NCBI GenBank assembly: GCA_964386795.1
Contig: CAYLUE010000022.1
Location: forward strand, 1-24,960
From: TMED108 sp964386795
GTDB taxonomy: Bacteria > Fidelibacterota > Marinisomatia > Marinisomatales > TCS55
DNA length: 24,960 nt
Direction of reading: 5' to 3'
This document shows positions 1 through 8,687 of the stretch, one piece after another. The number at the start of each line of letters is the position of its first letter. Positions within the stretch are counted from its first letter, which is position 1. The notes beneath the pieces were generated by a model that saw only the letters and a program-made list of their open reading frames with translations, had not been told where the DNA came from and made no database searches. The translations under genes were made by a program, and so were the position numbers.

Positions 1-639
1 AAAAGTATTGAAAAAAATTCACTCGGTCATTTCTTACTTGAGGACGAAAAACTTAAAAATTTTAGTGATTTTCATAAGCTTACCTTGATTAAAGAATTGA
101 TAGGTGAAACAAGTAAACCATGGAGAAGTTATAAATTTAATTCTCTTACAAATTTCTTTCATAATTCGAAAACTGGTTCAATATTGAGATTAAGTGATAA
201 CTGGACTATTCTAAGAGATAGAAAAAAATGGATTTTGAGGCAAAATAAATCAATAAAAGTTAATATCAATATTAATAATCATGGAAAATACAATATTAAC
301 GATTTCACTTTTTCATTAAAGAAAACAGATAGACATAATTTTAATAACAACCTCAATACAGAAGTGATTGATTACGACAAAATAAAAAATAAAAATCTAA
401 GAATTAGATCATGGTTGAATGGAGATTGGTTTCAGCCTCTAGGAATGAATGGAAAGAAAAAAATATCAGATTATTTAATTGATAATAAAATTGATTGCTT
501 TAAAAAAGAGAACCAACTTGTTCTTACCGCTGATGATGATATTATTTGGCTTTGTGGACAAAGAATTAGCGATAAGGTTAAAGTAACAAATAGCACATCT
601 AATATGATGGAGCTTTCATATAATAAATTTGCACAATGA
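1..639 (+). CDS. tilS: tRNA(Ile)-lysidine synthase TilS, C-terminal part (5' end cut by window)
   Basis: TilS attaches lysine to the wobble cytidine of the tRNA-Ile that reads AUA, in the cytoplasm. The frame is open from base 1, so only the C-terminal 212 residues are present and the N-terminal ATP-pyrophosphatase domain lies outside. What is visible matches the TilS substrate-binding and C-terminal domains: a stretch near bases 115-240 of the type 'W..Y....L..F......G...L....I.RDR', then LRIRSWLNGDWFQPLG (bases 397-444) followed by GKKKISDYLID and later IIWLCGQRISDKVKV. The 'R.R..GD.F.PLGM.G.KK.SD' pattern is the family signature. The stop overlaps the hpt start by 4 nt (ATGA), so the two are probably translated together. 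tilS-hpt-ftsH is a conserved order in Firmicutes and elsewhere, which supports the call. Confidence 0.9.
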   Translation, partial: KSIEKNSLGHFLLEDEKLKNFSDFHKLTLIKELIGETSKPWRSYKFNSLTNFFHNSKTGSILRLSDNWTILRDRKKWILRQNKSIKVNININNHGKYNINDFTFSLKKTDRHNFNNNLNTEVIDYDKIKNKNLRIRSWLNGDWFQPLGMNGKKKISDYLIDNKIDCFKKENQLVLTADDDIIWLCGQRISDKVKVTNSTSNMMELSYNKFAQ

Positions 640-1169
640 TGATTGAATCAAAAAAATTAATAGAGCTAATTTCTAAAGAAGAAATAGACTCTAGAGTAAT
701 AGAAATAGCATCTCAAATCTCAGAAAAGTATAAAGCTGAACCAGTAATTTTTATCGTAGTATTAAATGGTAGTTTTATTTTTGCATCAGATTTGATCAGA
801 TCAACAGAAATTGACTGTGAAGTTGATTTTATTAAGGTTGCGAGCTATAATGGAAAACAGTCAACTGGAAAAATTAAATTTGAAAAAGATCTATCATCTG
901 ATATAAGCGGTAAAAATGTTATTATTCTTGAGGATATAATCGATTCAGGTATTACTATCAATTTTATTAAAGAAGTAATAGAGAAAAAAAATCCAAAATC
1001 ATTAAAGATAGCAACTTTGCTTTTAAAGCCTGAAGTTGCAAAATTAAATTTTGAGATAGATTGGGTAGGGTTTGAGATTTCACCAGAATTTGTTGTAGGA
1101 TATGGCTTGGATTATAATCAAAAATTAAGGAATTTAAATGCAGTATATAGACTTGGGGGAGTTAATTAA
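636..1169 (+). CDS. hpt: Hypoxanthine phosphoribosyltransferase
   Basis: This purine-salvage enzyme joins hypoxanthine (often also guanine) to PRPP, giving IMP or GMP, in the cytoplasm. The 177 residues are normal length for the family. The PRPP-binding motif is at residues 95-107 (VIILEDIIDSGIT, with the Glu-Asp pair and the phosphate-binding loop). An N-terminal loop with LNGSFIFASDL lies at 43-53, and the C-terminal substrate loop VVGYGLDYNQKLRNL lies at 153-167. The ATG at 636 overlaps the tilS stop and a second ATG follows at once, so the true start may be either one. ftsH begins 4 nt after the stop, so the three genes look like one operon. Confidence 0.94.
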   Translation: MMIESKKLIELISKEEIDSRVIEIASQISEKYKAEPVIFIVVLNGSFIFASDLIRSTEIDCEVDFIKVASYNGKQSTGKIKFEKDLSSDISGKNVIILEDIIDSGITINFIKEVIEKKNPKSLKIATLLLKPEVAKLNFEIDWVGFEISPEFVVGYGLDYNQKLRNLNAVYRLGGVN

Positions 1170-1172
1170 GAA

Positions 1173-3173
1173 ATGAATTCTAATTCAAATAATACAAATA
1201 AAAACAAATCAAATAATCAGAATAATAAAGCTAACTCTGATTTAGGCAATAATAATCCAGATAATTTCCAATGGAAAAAAGCTAGCAAGACTAGTTTTGT
1301 TTGGGTATTTATTTTAGTATCTGCTGTTTTTCTATCAAGTTTTTTTACTAACCCCAACGGGGAAGAAGTAGAGGTTCAATATTCACAATATCGATCATTC
1401 TTAAATAAAGGATTAATAGTAAAAGCTCAAATAATTGATGAAGTTTTTCATGGGGAGCTTGCGCAGGCACAAACAATTATTAATAGGAGGGGTTCATCTG
1501 TTGATTTAAAAAGATTTAGATTAAAACTACCTTTTATTGATAGAGATGTAATGAATGAATGGGATAAAAATGGTGTGGACTACAGCTTCAAACAGCAAAC
1601 AGTAGATTGGACAGGTTATTTTCTTAATTTATTACCTTGGATAGTAATTCTAGGTTTTTGGATTTTTCTTATGAGACGGATGCAAGGTGGTGGAGGTGGA
1701 ATGAAGTCCATATTCAATTTTGGAAAAAGTAAGGCCAAAATTTGGACTTCTGATATGCCTAAAGTCACTTTTGATGATGTGGCTGGTTGCGTTGAAGGCA
1801 AGCAAGAGCTTAGTGAAGTAGTCGAGTTTTTAAAAAAACCTAAGCAATTTCAGAAGCTGGGAGCGAAGATTCCAAGGGGCGTTCTTCTTGTAGGTCCTCC
1901 AGGAACCGGTAAGACTTTATTAGCGCGAGCAGTAGCTGGAGAAGCAAACGTAGCCTTTTTTAGTCTTAGTGGAGCAGATTTTGTAGAAATGTTTGTTGGC
2001 GTTGGTGCATCAAGAGTTAGAGACCTTTTTGAACAAGGAAAGAGCAATCAACCATGTATCATTTTTATTGATGAATTAGATGCTGTAGGCAGGCAGAGAG
2101 GTGCAGGTCTAGGTGGCGGACATGATGAAAGAGAACAGACTCTAAACGCCTTGCTGGTTGAGATGGATGGCTTTGAGCCTAGTGAAGATATAATATTAAT
2201 GGCAGCAACTAATCGCCCTGATGTACTAGATGCGGCCTTATTAAGGCCAGGTCGATTTGATAGGCAAATTATAGTTGATATCCCAGATTTAAAAGGTAGG
2301 CTAGGCATTCTTGAAGTGCACTCAAAGAAGATTGTTATTAATCGAAAGAAGGTAGACCTTAAAGCAATAGCACAAGGAACACCGGGGATGGTTGGAGCTG
2401 ATCTTGAAAATATTGTAAATGAAGCCGCTTTATTGGCTGCTAGAAAAAAGAAGAAATCAGTTGAGATGTCTGATTTTGAAGAAGCGAAAGATAAAGTAAT
2501 GATGGGTGTCCAACGGACGAGCGTTGTGTTATCCGATGAAGAAAAAAAGATTACGGCTTATCATGAAGGTGGCCATACGCTTGTCGCAGCAAGAACAAAG
2601 GGTGCTGACCCCGTGCATAAAGTAACAATTATTCCTAGAGGTCAAGCATTGGGAGTTACAATGCAACTCCCTATTGATGAAAAGCATGGTTACTCTAGAG
2701 AATATATTAATGGTAGATTAGCAGTTTTAATGGGCGGAAGGGCTGCCGAAGAGCTAATTTTTAAAGAGATGACAACGGGAGCTGGTAATGATATTGAGCA
2801 GGCTACAAGCATTGCAAGAAAAATGGTCTGCGAATGGGGAATGAGTGATGTTGTTGGGCCCATGACCTATGGTAAAAAGAATGAGGAGATATTTCTTGGT
2901 AGAGAAATTCAAAGTCAGCGAGATTATTCTGAAGAAATGGCTAGAGTTATCGATAAAGAAGTAGTAAAAATTGTTCGTAAAGCCCAATTAACTGCAAAGA
3001 AAATATTAAAGAAAGATATATCTAAATTACATGATATTGCCGAAGCGCTATTAAAGCATGAAACGATTAATGGTGATGATGTACTATCTATTGTTAATGG
3101 AAAAAAAATGAGACCATCAAAAAATGGCTCAACTCGTAAGGTTTCTAAGAAGAAGACTACAAGAAAAAGTTAA
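1173..3173 (+). CDS. ftsH: ATP-dependent zinc metalloprotease FtsH
   Basis: FtsH is a hexameric membrane-anchored AAA+ protease that degrades unassembled membrane proteins and selected regulators. The 666 residues show an Asn/Lys-rich N-terminal tail (1-35), TM1 near 42-58, an extracytoplasmic domain and TM2 near 149-167. Then come a Gly-rich linker, Walker A GPPGTGKT (241-248), Walker B IIFIDE (296-301), the second region of homology with ATNRPD (345-350) and LRPGRFDRQ (357-365), and the zinc motif HEGGH (464-468). A TGAGND stretch further on carries the third zinc ligand Asp. The usual motif is HEAGHA; here it reads HEGGHT, but all the HExxH residues are kept. The C-terminus is Lys/Arg-rich. 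A GGGGGAG ribosome-binding site (1155-1161) lies inside the end of hpt. A terminator follows at 3201-3225. Confidence 0.97.
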   Translation: MNSNSNNTNKNKSNNQNNKANSDLGNNNPDNFQWKKASKTSFVWVFILVSAVFLSSFFTNPNGEEVEVQYSQYRSFLNKGLIVKAQIIDEVFHGELAQAQTIINRRGSSVDLKRFRLKLPFIDRDVMNEWDKNGVDYSFKQQTVDWTGYFLNLLPWIVILGFWIFLMRRMQGGGGGMKSIFNFGKSKAKIWTSDMPKVTFDDVAGCVEGKQELSEVVEFLKKPKQFQKLGAKIPRGVLLVGPPGTGKTLLARAVAGEANVAFFSLSGADFVEMFVGVGASRVRDLFEQGKSNQPCIIFIDELDAVGRQRGAGLGGGHDEREQTLNALLVEMDGFEPSEDIILMAATNRPDVLDAALLRPGRFDRQIIVDIPDLKGRLGILEVHSKKIVINRKKVDLKAIAQGTPGMVGADLENIVNEAALLAARKKKKSVEMSDFEEAKDKVMMGVQRTSVVLSDEEKKITAYHEGGHTLVAARTKGADPVHKVTIIPRGQALGVTMQLPIDEKHGYSREYINGRLAVLMGGRAAEELIFKEMTTGAGNDIEQATSIARKMVCEWGMSDVVGPMTYGKKNEEIFLGREIQSQRDYSEEMARVIDKEVVKIVRKAQLTAKKILKKDISKLHDIAEALLKHETINGDDVLSIVNGKKMRPSKNGSTRKVSKKKTTRKS

Positions 3174-3200
3174 TCTTAACTTTTTAAATTATTTAATTAG

Positions 3201-3225
3201 ACGCCTTGTAATGAGGCGTTTTTTT
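3201..3225 (+). terminator. Rho-independent terminator after ftsH
   Basis: A perfect 6-bp stem, ACGCCT (3201-3206) pairing with AGGCGT (3214-3219), encloses a 7-nt loop and runs straight into seven T residues (3219-3225). It lies 28 nt past the ftsH stop and closes the tilS-hpt-ftsH unit. It ends only 11 nt before the folP start codon. Confidence 0.88.
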
Positions 3226-3236
3226 ATGCATATGCG

Positions 3237-4073
3237 ATGAATAAAAATAAATTCAATAATTGGCTTGAGAAACCATCAAAATGTTTGATCATGGGAATAA
3301 TAAACATGACCCCTGATTCATTCAGTGATGGAGGAAATTTACATACAACCAATCAGGCTATTGATTTTGCTTACAAGCTAATAGAAAACGGTGCTGATAT
3401 TATTGATATTGGCGGAGAGTCTTCGCGCCCAGGGTCAAATCCCGTATCTGATATTGAAGAAATTAATCGCATATCACCTCTGATTGAAGAGTTACGTAAA
3501 AATACTAACTGTTTAATATCTATTGATACTTATAAGTCAACAACAGCTAAGTTTGCCCTTGATAATGGTGTGGATATTATTAATGATATTTCCGGATTAA
3601 CTTATGATTCTGAAATGGTAGATATTATTTCTAATTACAATGCTGCAGTAGTTATTATGCATATGAAAGGTACCCCTAAAACGATGCAAGATAATCCAAA
3701 ATATGTTGATTTGATTAATGATATTAAAGATTTTTTTACTAATCAGATTGAAATTGCTATCAATCATGGCATAGATAGAAAAAATATAATTCTGGATCCA
3801 GGAATAGGTTTTGGAAAGGGATTGGATGATAATTTTGAAATCATAGGTAAATTGAAGCATATTTGTGATATTGGATTTCCAGTATTAGTTGGGCCATCAA
3901 GGAAGTCGTTTATTGGAGAAATCCTTAATTCACCCGTAAATGATCGACTTGAAGGAAGTTTGGCAGCTGCAAGCGCGTCTTACATGAATGGGGCAAAAAT
4001 TGTACGGGTTCATGATGTGAAAGAGACTAGGCAGAATTTATTAATTATTGAAAAAATTATTGAAAGTTCATAA
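3237..4073 (+). CDS. folP: Dihydropteroate synthase
   Basis: FolP condenses p-aminobenzoate with dihydropterin pyrophosphate to make dihydropteroate in folate synthesis, and is the sulfonamide target. The 278 residues hold every family motif in order: MGIINMTPDSFSDGG (19-33, pterin-site Asn23), DIGGESSRPGS (57-67), ISIDTYKS (95-101, Asp97), DIINDISG (113-120, Asn116), the LDPGIGFGKG stretch (186-195), GPSRKSF (219-225, catalytic-site Lys223) and VRVHD (256-260). The ATG at 3237 gives the usual short lead-in before the first motif; the upstream ATGs at 3226 and 3232 are out of frame. No clear ribosome-binding site is seen. The start of cdaA directly abuts the stop codon. The ftsH-folP order is also found in E. 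coli. Confidence 0.95.
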   Translation: MNKNKFNNWLEKPSKCLIMGIINMTPDSFSDGGNLHTTNQAIDFAYKLIENGADIIDIGGESSRPGSNPVSDIEEINRISPLIEELRKNTNCLISIDTYKSTTAKFALDNGVDIINDISGLTYDSEMVDIISNYNAAVVIMHMKGTPKTMQDNPKYVDLINDIKDFFTNQIEIAINHGIDRKNIILDPGIGFGKGLDDNFEIIGKLKHICDIGFPVLVGPSRKSFIGEILNSPVNDRLEGSLAAASASYMNGAKIVRVHDVKETRQNLLIIEKIIESS

Positions 4074-4850
4074 ATGGTTCTTTTTGAAATTGGTTTTTTA
4101 ACCATTACCCTTATTGATCTCATCGATCTAATCCTTGTCAGTTGGCTTTTTCATAAAATATATGACTATTTCAGAGGAACTAGAGCGGGTCAAATGTTGA
4201 TAGGATTAATTATCTTAATGATCGGATCCTTTGTTTTTAATGCATTTGGATTTAGCGCATCTTCTTGGCTAGTGAATCAATTTCAAACAGTTTTAGTTGT
4301 TGCATTTGTAATTCTATTTCAACCTGAACTTAGAAGGCTTCTTATATATGTTGGCCAAACACGTTTTTTTCAGCAAATTTTCAGAGTTGGAACACCTAAA
4401 ACCATAACCTCTATCGTGGAAGCTACTACACAATTAAAAGAAAAAAGTTGGGGCGGGTTAATTGTTATCCAAAGAGAAACAGGATTGAGGTCTTATAAGG
4501 ATCAAGGAACTCAGTTGAGGGCAGAAGTCACATCTTCATTGTTGCTTTCAATTTTTAGCCCTTCTTCGCCTTTACATGATGGAGCCGTTATCATTCAGAA
4601 TGATTTGATTGATGCTGCTGCATGCATTTTACCTCTTACTGAAAATAAAATGATTGACCCTGGGATGGGTACGAGACATAGAGCTGCATTAGGAATTTCT
4701 GAAGAAACTGATGCTATCGTAATTTTGATTTCAGAAGAAAGTTCTCAAATAGTTGTTGCTGAAAATTCAAGATTTATTGATACTGATCTAGATGAGGCTG
4801 GATTGACAAAATATCTTAATGATAAAATGTTTATCTCAACAGGAGATTAG
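4074..4850 (+). CDS. cdaA: Diadenylate cyclase CdaA (DisA_N domain)
   Basis: CdaA makes the second messenger c-di-AMP from two ATP at the inner membrane. The 258 residues have three predicted N-terminal membrane helices (about 8-28, 38-56 and 69-86), then the DisA_N/DAC catalytic domain. Its two signature motifs are intact: DGA (169-171, within SPLHDGAVI) and RHR (201-203, within GTRHRAALG). Length and layout match CdaA rather than DisA or CdaS. The start ATG follows the folP TAA with no gap, so translation is probably coupled. In Firmicutes cdaA is followed by the regulator cdaR and glmM; neither is here, and prfB comes next. Family assignment is firm; loss of CdaR control is only inferred from the context. 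Confidence 0.94.
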   Translation: MVLFEIGFLTITLIDLIDLILVSWLFHKIYDYFRGTRAGQMLIGLIILMIGSFVFNAFGFSASSWLVNQFQTVLVVAFVILFQPELRRLLIYVGQTRFFQQIFRVGTPKTITSIVEATTQLKEKSWGGLIVIQRETGLRSYKDQGTQLRAEVTSSLLLSIFSPSSPLHDGAVIIQNDLIDAAACILPLTENKMIDPGMGTRHRAALGISEETDAIVILISEESSQIVVAENSRFIDTDLDEAGLTKYLNDKMFISTGD

Positions 4851-4866
4851 GGTATTAATTTCAAAC

Positions 4867-5968
4867 ATGGACTTTAATGATTTAAAAGAACTTTTTGTGA
4901 GATCAGAAAAGAAGTTTTCTGAATTGCGGAGGCATCTTTGACCTTTCATCAAAAGAAGATGATTTAAATAAAATGCGTCAGCGTACCTCTGATCAAAATT
5001 TTTGGAATGATAATCAATCTGCATCTCTTCATTTAAAAAAAATTTCTATCTTAGAAAAAGAAATAACCCTCTGGAAACAAATTGATCGTTCATTAAATGA
5101 TGTTAATGTGCTAATTGAATTTTGTGAATCTGGAGATGTCTCAATTGAAGAGCTTGAAACTGAATTGAAAAATTTTGTTGATTCAGTTCATGATATTGAG
5201 TTAAAAACTATATTAGGCGAACCGCAAGATATTCAAAATGCAATTATGACAATACATCCCGGAGCTGGGGGCACAGAAAGCCAAGATTGGGCTGAAATGT
5301 TATATAGAATGTATACTCGCTGGTTTGAGAGTAAAGGATTTAAAAAGAGCGTAATTGACTACCAGCCGGGAGATGAGGCTGGTATAAAAGATATTACTAT
5401 TGAAATAGAAGGGGAATATGCCTATGGTTTTTTAAAGGCTGAAGTTGGAGTGCATAGATTAGTTAGAATATCACCTTTTGATTCAAATAGTCGCAGACAT
5501 ACTTCATTCGCATCAGTGTTTGTATATCCTTCATCTGATGATGAAATTGAAATTGAAATTGATCAAAATGACCTTAGAATTGATACCTATAGAGCAAGCG
5601 GAGCTGGTGGTCAGCATGTCAATAAAACAGATTCTGCAATTCGTATTACCCACCTACCAACAGGTTTGGTAGTTCAGTGTCAAAATCAAAGGAGTCAGCA
5701 TAAAAATAAGGCATCAGCTTTAAAGGTATTAAAAGCGAGACTATATCAGCTTGAGCTCGATAAAGAAAAAGAAGCTATAAAAAATCTGGAAAATAAAAAA
5801 ATGGATATAGCTTGGGGTAGTCAAATTCGATCATATGTTTTTCATCCATATAATCTTGTTAAGGATCATAGAACAAATCAAGAAACTGGAAATATTTCTG
5901 CAGTAATGGATGGTAAAATTGATGATTTTATACGATCATTTTTAATTTATAGTATTGATAGTAATTAA
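4867..5968 (+). CDS. prfB: Peptide chain release factor 2 (programmed +1 frameshift)
   Basis: RF2 ends translation at UGA and UAA. The coding region is in two frames. The ATG at 4867 opens 24 codons ending in CTT then in-frame TGA (4939-4941). A +1 slip at CTT-T continues with GAC at 4940 and runs to 5968, giving 366 residues, nearly the E. coli length. The product has SPF (about 202-204, the RF2 stop-codon tripeptide; RF1 has PxT) and the GGQ peptidyl-hydrolysis motif (about 247-249, within RASGAGGQHVN). Ala243 sits where E. coli K-12 has Thr246. A Met at 4973 is internal: starting there would lose conserved N-terminal helices. lysS follows by 23 nt, as in E. coli. Confidence 0.96.
4927..4942 (+). 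promoter_or_regulatory. prfB: prfB +1 frameshift site
   Basis: An SD-like GGAGG (4928-4932) lies exactly 3 nt before the slippery codon CTT (4936-4938), which is followed by TGA and then C (4939-4942). This is the known RF2 autoregulation signal: when RF2 is scarce, the ribosome pauses at UGAC, the internal SD pairs with 16S rRNA and the ribosome slips +1. Spacing and the UGAC context match the E. coli element; the SD reads CGGAGG instead of AGGGGG. Confidence 0.95.
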
Positions 5969-5991
5969 TTATAACTTGAAAGAAAAATTTT

Positions 5992-7479
5992 ATGCCAGAA
6001 GAACAAAAAAGTCTTAATCAAATTATAAAAATTCGCAAAGAAAAATTAGAAAAAATTATTTCCAAAGGGATTAATCCGTTCCCACCATCATTTAAGCCGT
6101 TACACGTAAGTAATGAAATTTTATTAAACTTTAACAAATATGAAAATAAGTCAGTTGTTCTTGCAGGAAGAATAGTATCAATACGAAAAATGGGAAAAGC
6201 TTCTTTTTTTCATATTCAGGATGCAGTTGGAAAAATTCAGATTTTTATTAAGAAAGATCAAATTGGTGAATCTGAATATGAGAATTTTCAACTAATGGAT
6301 ATCGGTGATTTTATTGGTGTAAAAGGAGATGTTTTTAAAACAAAGGTTGGTGAAGTCTCAGTCAAAATTGAATCCATGACGATTCTTTGTAAATCTATTC
6401 GCCCGCTTCCAATTGTAAAAGAAAAAGAAGATGAAATTTTTGATGCATTTGCGAGCAAGGAACAGAGGTATAGAAATAGACATCTAGATTTGATCGTTAA
6501 TCCACACGTTAAAGAAACTTTTATCAAAAGAACAAAAATTATCAGAGAGGTTAGATCATTTTTAGATAATCTTGGGTTTCTTGAAGTGGAAACACCTGTT
6601 CTTCAGCCGATTTATGGAGGAGCAAATGCTAGGCCCTTTACAACGCATCACAATGCTCTAGATCAGAAATTATACCTTAGAATAGCTGACGAACTCTACT
6701 TAAAACGATTAATAATAGGTGGAATAGATAGAGTTTATGAGATCGCTAAAGATTTTCGCAATGAAGGAATGGATCGTAATCATAACCCTGAATTTACAAT
6801 GCTAGAGTTCTATTGGGCTTACGCAGATTATGAGGACAATATGAATTTAGTAGAAGAAATGATTCAAGCTGTCTCAAAGCAAGTAAATTCAGAAAAAATC
6901 ACTTGCGCTGGAGTTGAGATTGATTTAACAAAAAATTTCAGACGAATACCCTTTTTCAAACTTCTTAATGAAAACTTAGGTGAAGATATATCTCAATTAA
7001 ATACTAAAGACTTAAAAAAACTTTGTATTGATAAAGATGTTTCTATAGATAAGAAAGATAATTATGGGCAGTTATTGGATCGCTTGATGAGTGATTTTGT
7101 TGAGCCAAAATTATTACAACCAACATTTGTTACTGATTATCCTACAGCAATATCTCCCCTTGCTAAGAAGCATAGAAATGGAAATTCTGACTTAGTGGAA
7201 AGGTTTGAGCTTTTTATAGCAGGTGCAGAGTTTGCAAATGCATTTACTGAGCTTAATGATCCAATTGACCAAAGAGAAAGGTTTGAGTCTCAGCAAAAAT
7301 TAGCCCTAGATGGAGATGACGAAGCTCATCCTATTGATGAAAATTTTCTAAAGGCGATGGAAAGTGGAATGCCGCCTACAGGAGGCGTTGGTATTGGCAT
7401 AGATCGTCTAGTAATGCTTTTAACAGAGAATAAATCCATCAAAGATGTAATACTATTTCCCGCAATGAAAAATGAATAG
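5992..7479 (+). CDS. lysS: Lysyl-tRNA synthetase, class II
   Basis: LysRS charges tRNA-Lys with lysine in the cytoplasm. The 495 residues are full length. An N-terminal helical lead (1-45) and an OB-fold anticodon-binding domain (about 54-135, VVLAGRIVSIRKMGKASF) precede the class II catalytic core. Motif 1 lies near 185-202 (ending LGFLEVETPVL). Motif 2 is at about 256-273 (FRNEGMDRNHNPEFTMLE, ATP-binding Arg). Motif 3 is near the C-terminus (GVGIGIDRLVML). The intact anticodon-binding domain rules out EpmA/PoxA, the LysRS-like EF-P modifier. A weak AAAGAA purine run lies before the ATG. The prfB-lysS pairing is the same as in E. coli. Confidence 0.96.
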   Translation: MPEEQKSLNQIIKIRKEKLEKIISKGINPFPPSFKPLHVSNEILLNFNKYENKSVVLAGRIVSIRKMGKASFFHIQDAVGKIQIFIKKDQIGESEYENFQLMDIGDFIGVKGDVFKTKVGEVSVKIESMTILCKSIRPLPIVKEKEDEIFDAFASKEQRYRNRHLDLIVNPHVKETFIKRTKIIREVRSFLDNLGFLEVETPVLQPIYGGANARPFTTHHNALDQKLYLRIADELYLKRLIIGGIDRVYEIAKDFRNEGMDRNHNPEFTMLEFYWAYADYEDNMNLVEEMIQAVSKQVNSEKITCAGVEIDLTKNFRRIPFFKLLNENLGEDISQLNTKDLKKLCIDKDVSIDKKDNYGQLLDRLMSDFVEPKLLQPTFVTDYPTAISPLAKKHRNGNSDLVERFELFIAGAEFANAFTELNDPIDQRERFESQQKLALDGDDEAHPIDENFLKAMESGMPPTGGVGIGIDRLVMLLTENKSIKDVILFPAMKNE

Positions 7480-7490
7480 TTACTAATAAA

Positions 7491-8687
7491 TTGAACATCA
7501 GCCTTTACTTATCTTTAAAACATTTAAATTCAAGTCATAAAAGTGGGTTTGTCAAAACAGCAACTATCTTATCTATATTAGGCCTTTCCATAGGCATAGC
7601 TTCGCTACTAACTACTCTGTTTATATTAAATGGTTTTGAACGGGTCATTTCTGAAAAAATCACTGAAATTGATGGGCATATACGAATTAAGCACTTCATG
7701 AATGAACCTATTGCGCCCTCTGATTATGAATTAAATAATAAACTATTTAACAAAAGCAAAAATTTTACGCATGGTTTTTTTATTCAAAATCCGGCTTTAT
7801 TAAGAAAAGGTCAGCTAGCTGAAGGTGTTATTGTTGAAGGAGTAGATACTAGAGACCTTAGCTTTATTAATAAAATGATAGTAAACGGCTCATCAAGCCT
7901 AGCTAATAATGGGGTGGTTATTGGTCAGCGCTTAGCAGAAATGTATGATATAAAAATCCATGATAAGATTACCCTGTTTGATTTATCAACAGTGTATACA
8001 TATAACAAACGATTTAGACAGTTTTCTGTTGAGGGAATTTTCCATTCAGGAATGACAGAGTATGATAATTCCTCAGTCTTTATAAATATTGAAAAAGCAA
8101 AAGAACTATTTAAAATGGATGAACAAATATCAGGTTACGTTGTGCGGTTAAAAAATATACAAGATTTAGATAGTGTTAATAAATTAATTAATTCTAATAT
8201 TTCCTATCCATTGATGTCGATGAGTTGGAAAGAAAAAAATAGAGCACTTTATAAATGGTTAAAAATTCAGCGTTGGCCAATTCTATTTATATTTGGACTC
8301 ATTTCTCTTGTGGCTATAGTAAATATTATTTCCTCATTGACAATGATAGTAATTGATAAAACAAGGCAAATAGGATTGCTTTCGGCGATTGGCATGCCTC
8401 AGCGAAAGATTAAAGAAATTTTTTTAATTAAAGGGTTAATCATCGGTTTTATGGGTGCTTTTTTTGGTTCTTTATTTGCAGCTATATTAGCTTTTATTCA
8501 AAATAATTATAAAATTATTAGCGTACCAGAAGATATATATTTTATGGATTTTATTCCAATTGATATTGATTTAAACCAAATTATATTGATTTCTATTATT
8601 GCTCTAATTATTTCTACGCTAGTATCATATTGGCCATCAAGTAGCTCATCAAAAATATTACCTTCAGAGGCGCTGAAATACGAATGA
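7491..8687 (+). CDS. LolC/LolE-family lipoprotein-releasing ABC transporter permease (first copy)
   Basis: The 398-residue inner-membrane permease fits the Lol system, which pulls lipoproteins from the inner membrane for delivery to the outer membrane. The layout is a MacB/FtsX type: TM1 near 22-45, a large periplasmic domain (about 50-260) and three C-terminal helices (about 262-286, 311-334 and 362-384). The stretch after TM1 (LFILNGFERVI.EKI.EIDGHIRI) is typical of LolC/LolE. The start is TTG at 7491: an in-frame TGA lies at 7473-7475 and no ATG or GTG lies between. The stop overlaps the next permease by 4 nt. I cannot tell LolC from LolE, so no symbol is given. Confidence 0.87.
   Translation: MNISLYLSLKHLNSSHKSGFVKTATILSILGLSIGIASLLTTLFILNGFERVISEKITEIDGHIRIKHFMNEPIAPSDYELNNKLFNKSKNFTHGFFIQNPALLRKGQLAEGVIVEGVDTRDLSFINKMIVNGSSSLANNGVVIGQRLAEMYDIKIHDKITLFDLSTVYTYNKRFRQFSVEGIFHSGMTEYDNSSVFINIEKAKELFKMDEQISGYVVRLKNIQDLDSVNKLINSNISYPLMSMSWKEKNRALYKWLKIQRWPILFIFGLISLVAIVNIISSLTMIVIDKTRQIGLLSAIGMPQRKIKEIFLIKGLIIGFMGAFFGSLFAAILAFIQNNYKIISVPEDIYFMDFIPIDIDLNQIILISIIALIISTLVSYWPSSSSSKILPSEALKYE

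Noticed and set aside
1616..3860. Several minus-strand ORFs across ftsH and folP
   Set aside because: They lie wholly inside conserved plus-strand genes, have low-complexity shadow translations and no recognisable domains.
5478..5672. Plus-strand 64-codon ORF inside prfB
   Set aside because: It is an out-of-frame shadow of the conserved RF2 region that includes GGQ.
4973..5968. prfB as a 331-residue protein starting at Met 4973
   Set aside because: The 24-codon lead frame, the CTT TGA C slip site with correctly spaced SD-like GGAGG, and the full RF2 length show the frameshifted 366-residue form.
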